This document shows positions 63,947 to 64,000 of a DNA stretch of 64,000 nucleotides, piece after piece; positions within the stretch are counted from its first letter, which is position 1; every line of letters starts with the position of its first letter. The stretch covers positions 50,996 through 114,995 of the forward strand of contig JAFPBO010000016.1 in NCBI GenBank assembly GCA_017390475.1, in the 5' to 3' direction. This DNA comes from Loktanella sp. (GTDB lineage: Bacteria > Pseudomonadota > Alphaproteobacteria > Rhodobacterales > Rhodobacteraceae). Position numbers and translations under genes: made by a program. The notes below the pieces were generated by a model that was not told the origin of the DNA, did no database searches, and worked only from the letters and a program-made list of their open reading frames with translations.

Positions 63947-64000
63947 GCGGGTGTAGCTCAATGGTAGAGCAGCAGCTTCCCAAGCTGAATACGAGGGTTC
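63947..64000 (+). tRNA. tRNA-Gly (CCC), 3' part outside window
   Basis: The sequence starts GCGGGTG, D-arm GCTC-AATGGTA-GAGC, anticodon stem CAGC/GCTG around loop TTCCCAA (anticodon CCC at 63979-63981), and enters the T-arm (GAGGGTTC) where the window ends. Reads GGG glycine codons. Confidence 0.92.

Overview
The window reads as a chromosomal segment of an alphaproteobacterium of the order Rhodobacterales (roseobacter group). This rests on a circularly permuted two-piece tmRNA gene, an SspB-alpha type ClpXP adaptor, a DUF1476 ATPase inhibitor zeta, PCu(A)C/SCO copper chaperones, the CckA hybrid kinase with a TTAA-N7-TTAA (CtrA-type) box, and GTTC-N7-GTTC (alphaproteobacterial LexA) boxes. Coding density is high and GC looks to be about 60 percent by eye. 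I see no prophage, insertion sequence or CRISPR array. The repeats are short intergenic palindromes.

Layout. 0-5.3 kb: copper chaperones, HemN with a possible FnrL site, tmRNA, a VWA-like protein and a ChrA transporter. 5.3-8 kb: sspB, fumC and three small proteins. 8-12 kb: a P450/hydrolase pair, CcdA and a TusA-like protein. 12-18 kb: RNase E and a DctB/DctD-type two-component pair. 18-20 kb: purQ, purS and purC. 20-24.4 kb: homocysteine methyltransferase, radical SAM repair protein, corrinoid protein, a 57-residue membrane protein and DUF1638. 24-30.7 kb: SufE, RNase D, purN-purM, a CAU tRNA, pseudouridine synthase, YaeQ and isocitrate dehydrogenase. 30.7-40.6 kb: YitT, SMR pump, TypA, DUF1330, AlaS, RecA, sulfotransferase, RlmE and Ppx. 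40.8-43.1 kb: a small Virulence-factor family protein, MetF-like reductase and pterin-binding methyltransferase. 43.1-54.1 kb: an aldolase and a full alpha-glucoside locus (aglEFGAK, divergent LacI regulator, GH1 glucosidase, glucokinase). 54.1-60 kb: CckA, RsmB, GuaB and a membrane protein. 60-64 kb: GNAT, LysR, REP-like palindromes, a RACo-like reductive activase and a tRNA-Gly cut by the window end.

The most coherent system is a one-carbon/methionine module scattered over about 43 kb. It has a Zn-type homocysteine methyltransferase (20.4 kb), a free-standing corrinoid protein (22.8 kb), a MetF-like reductase plus a pterin-domain methyltransferase (41-43 kb), and a 2Fe-2S/ASKHA reductive activase (61.9 kb). 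Together these supply the functions of a split cobalamin-dependent methionine synthase. DUF1638 and a tiny membrane protein share the corrinoid operon and have no settled role.

Four regulatory sites are directly readable: LexA boxes before recA and before the radical SAM gene, a CtrA box before cckA, and paired LacI-type operators between aglE and its regulator.
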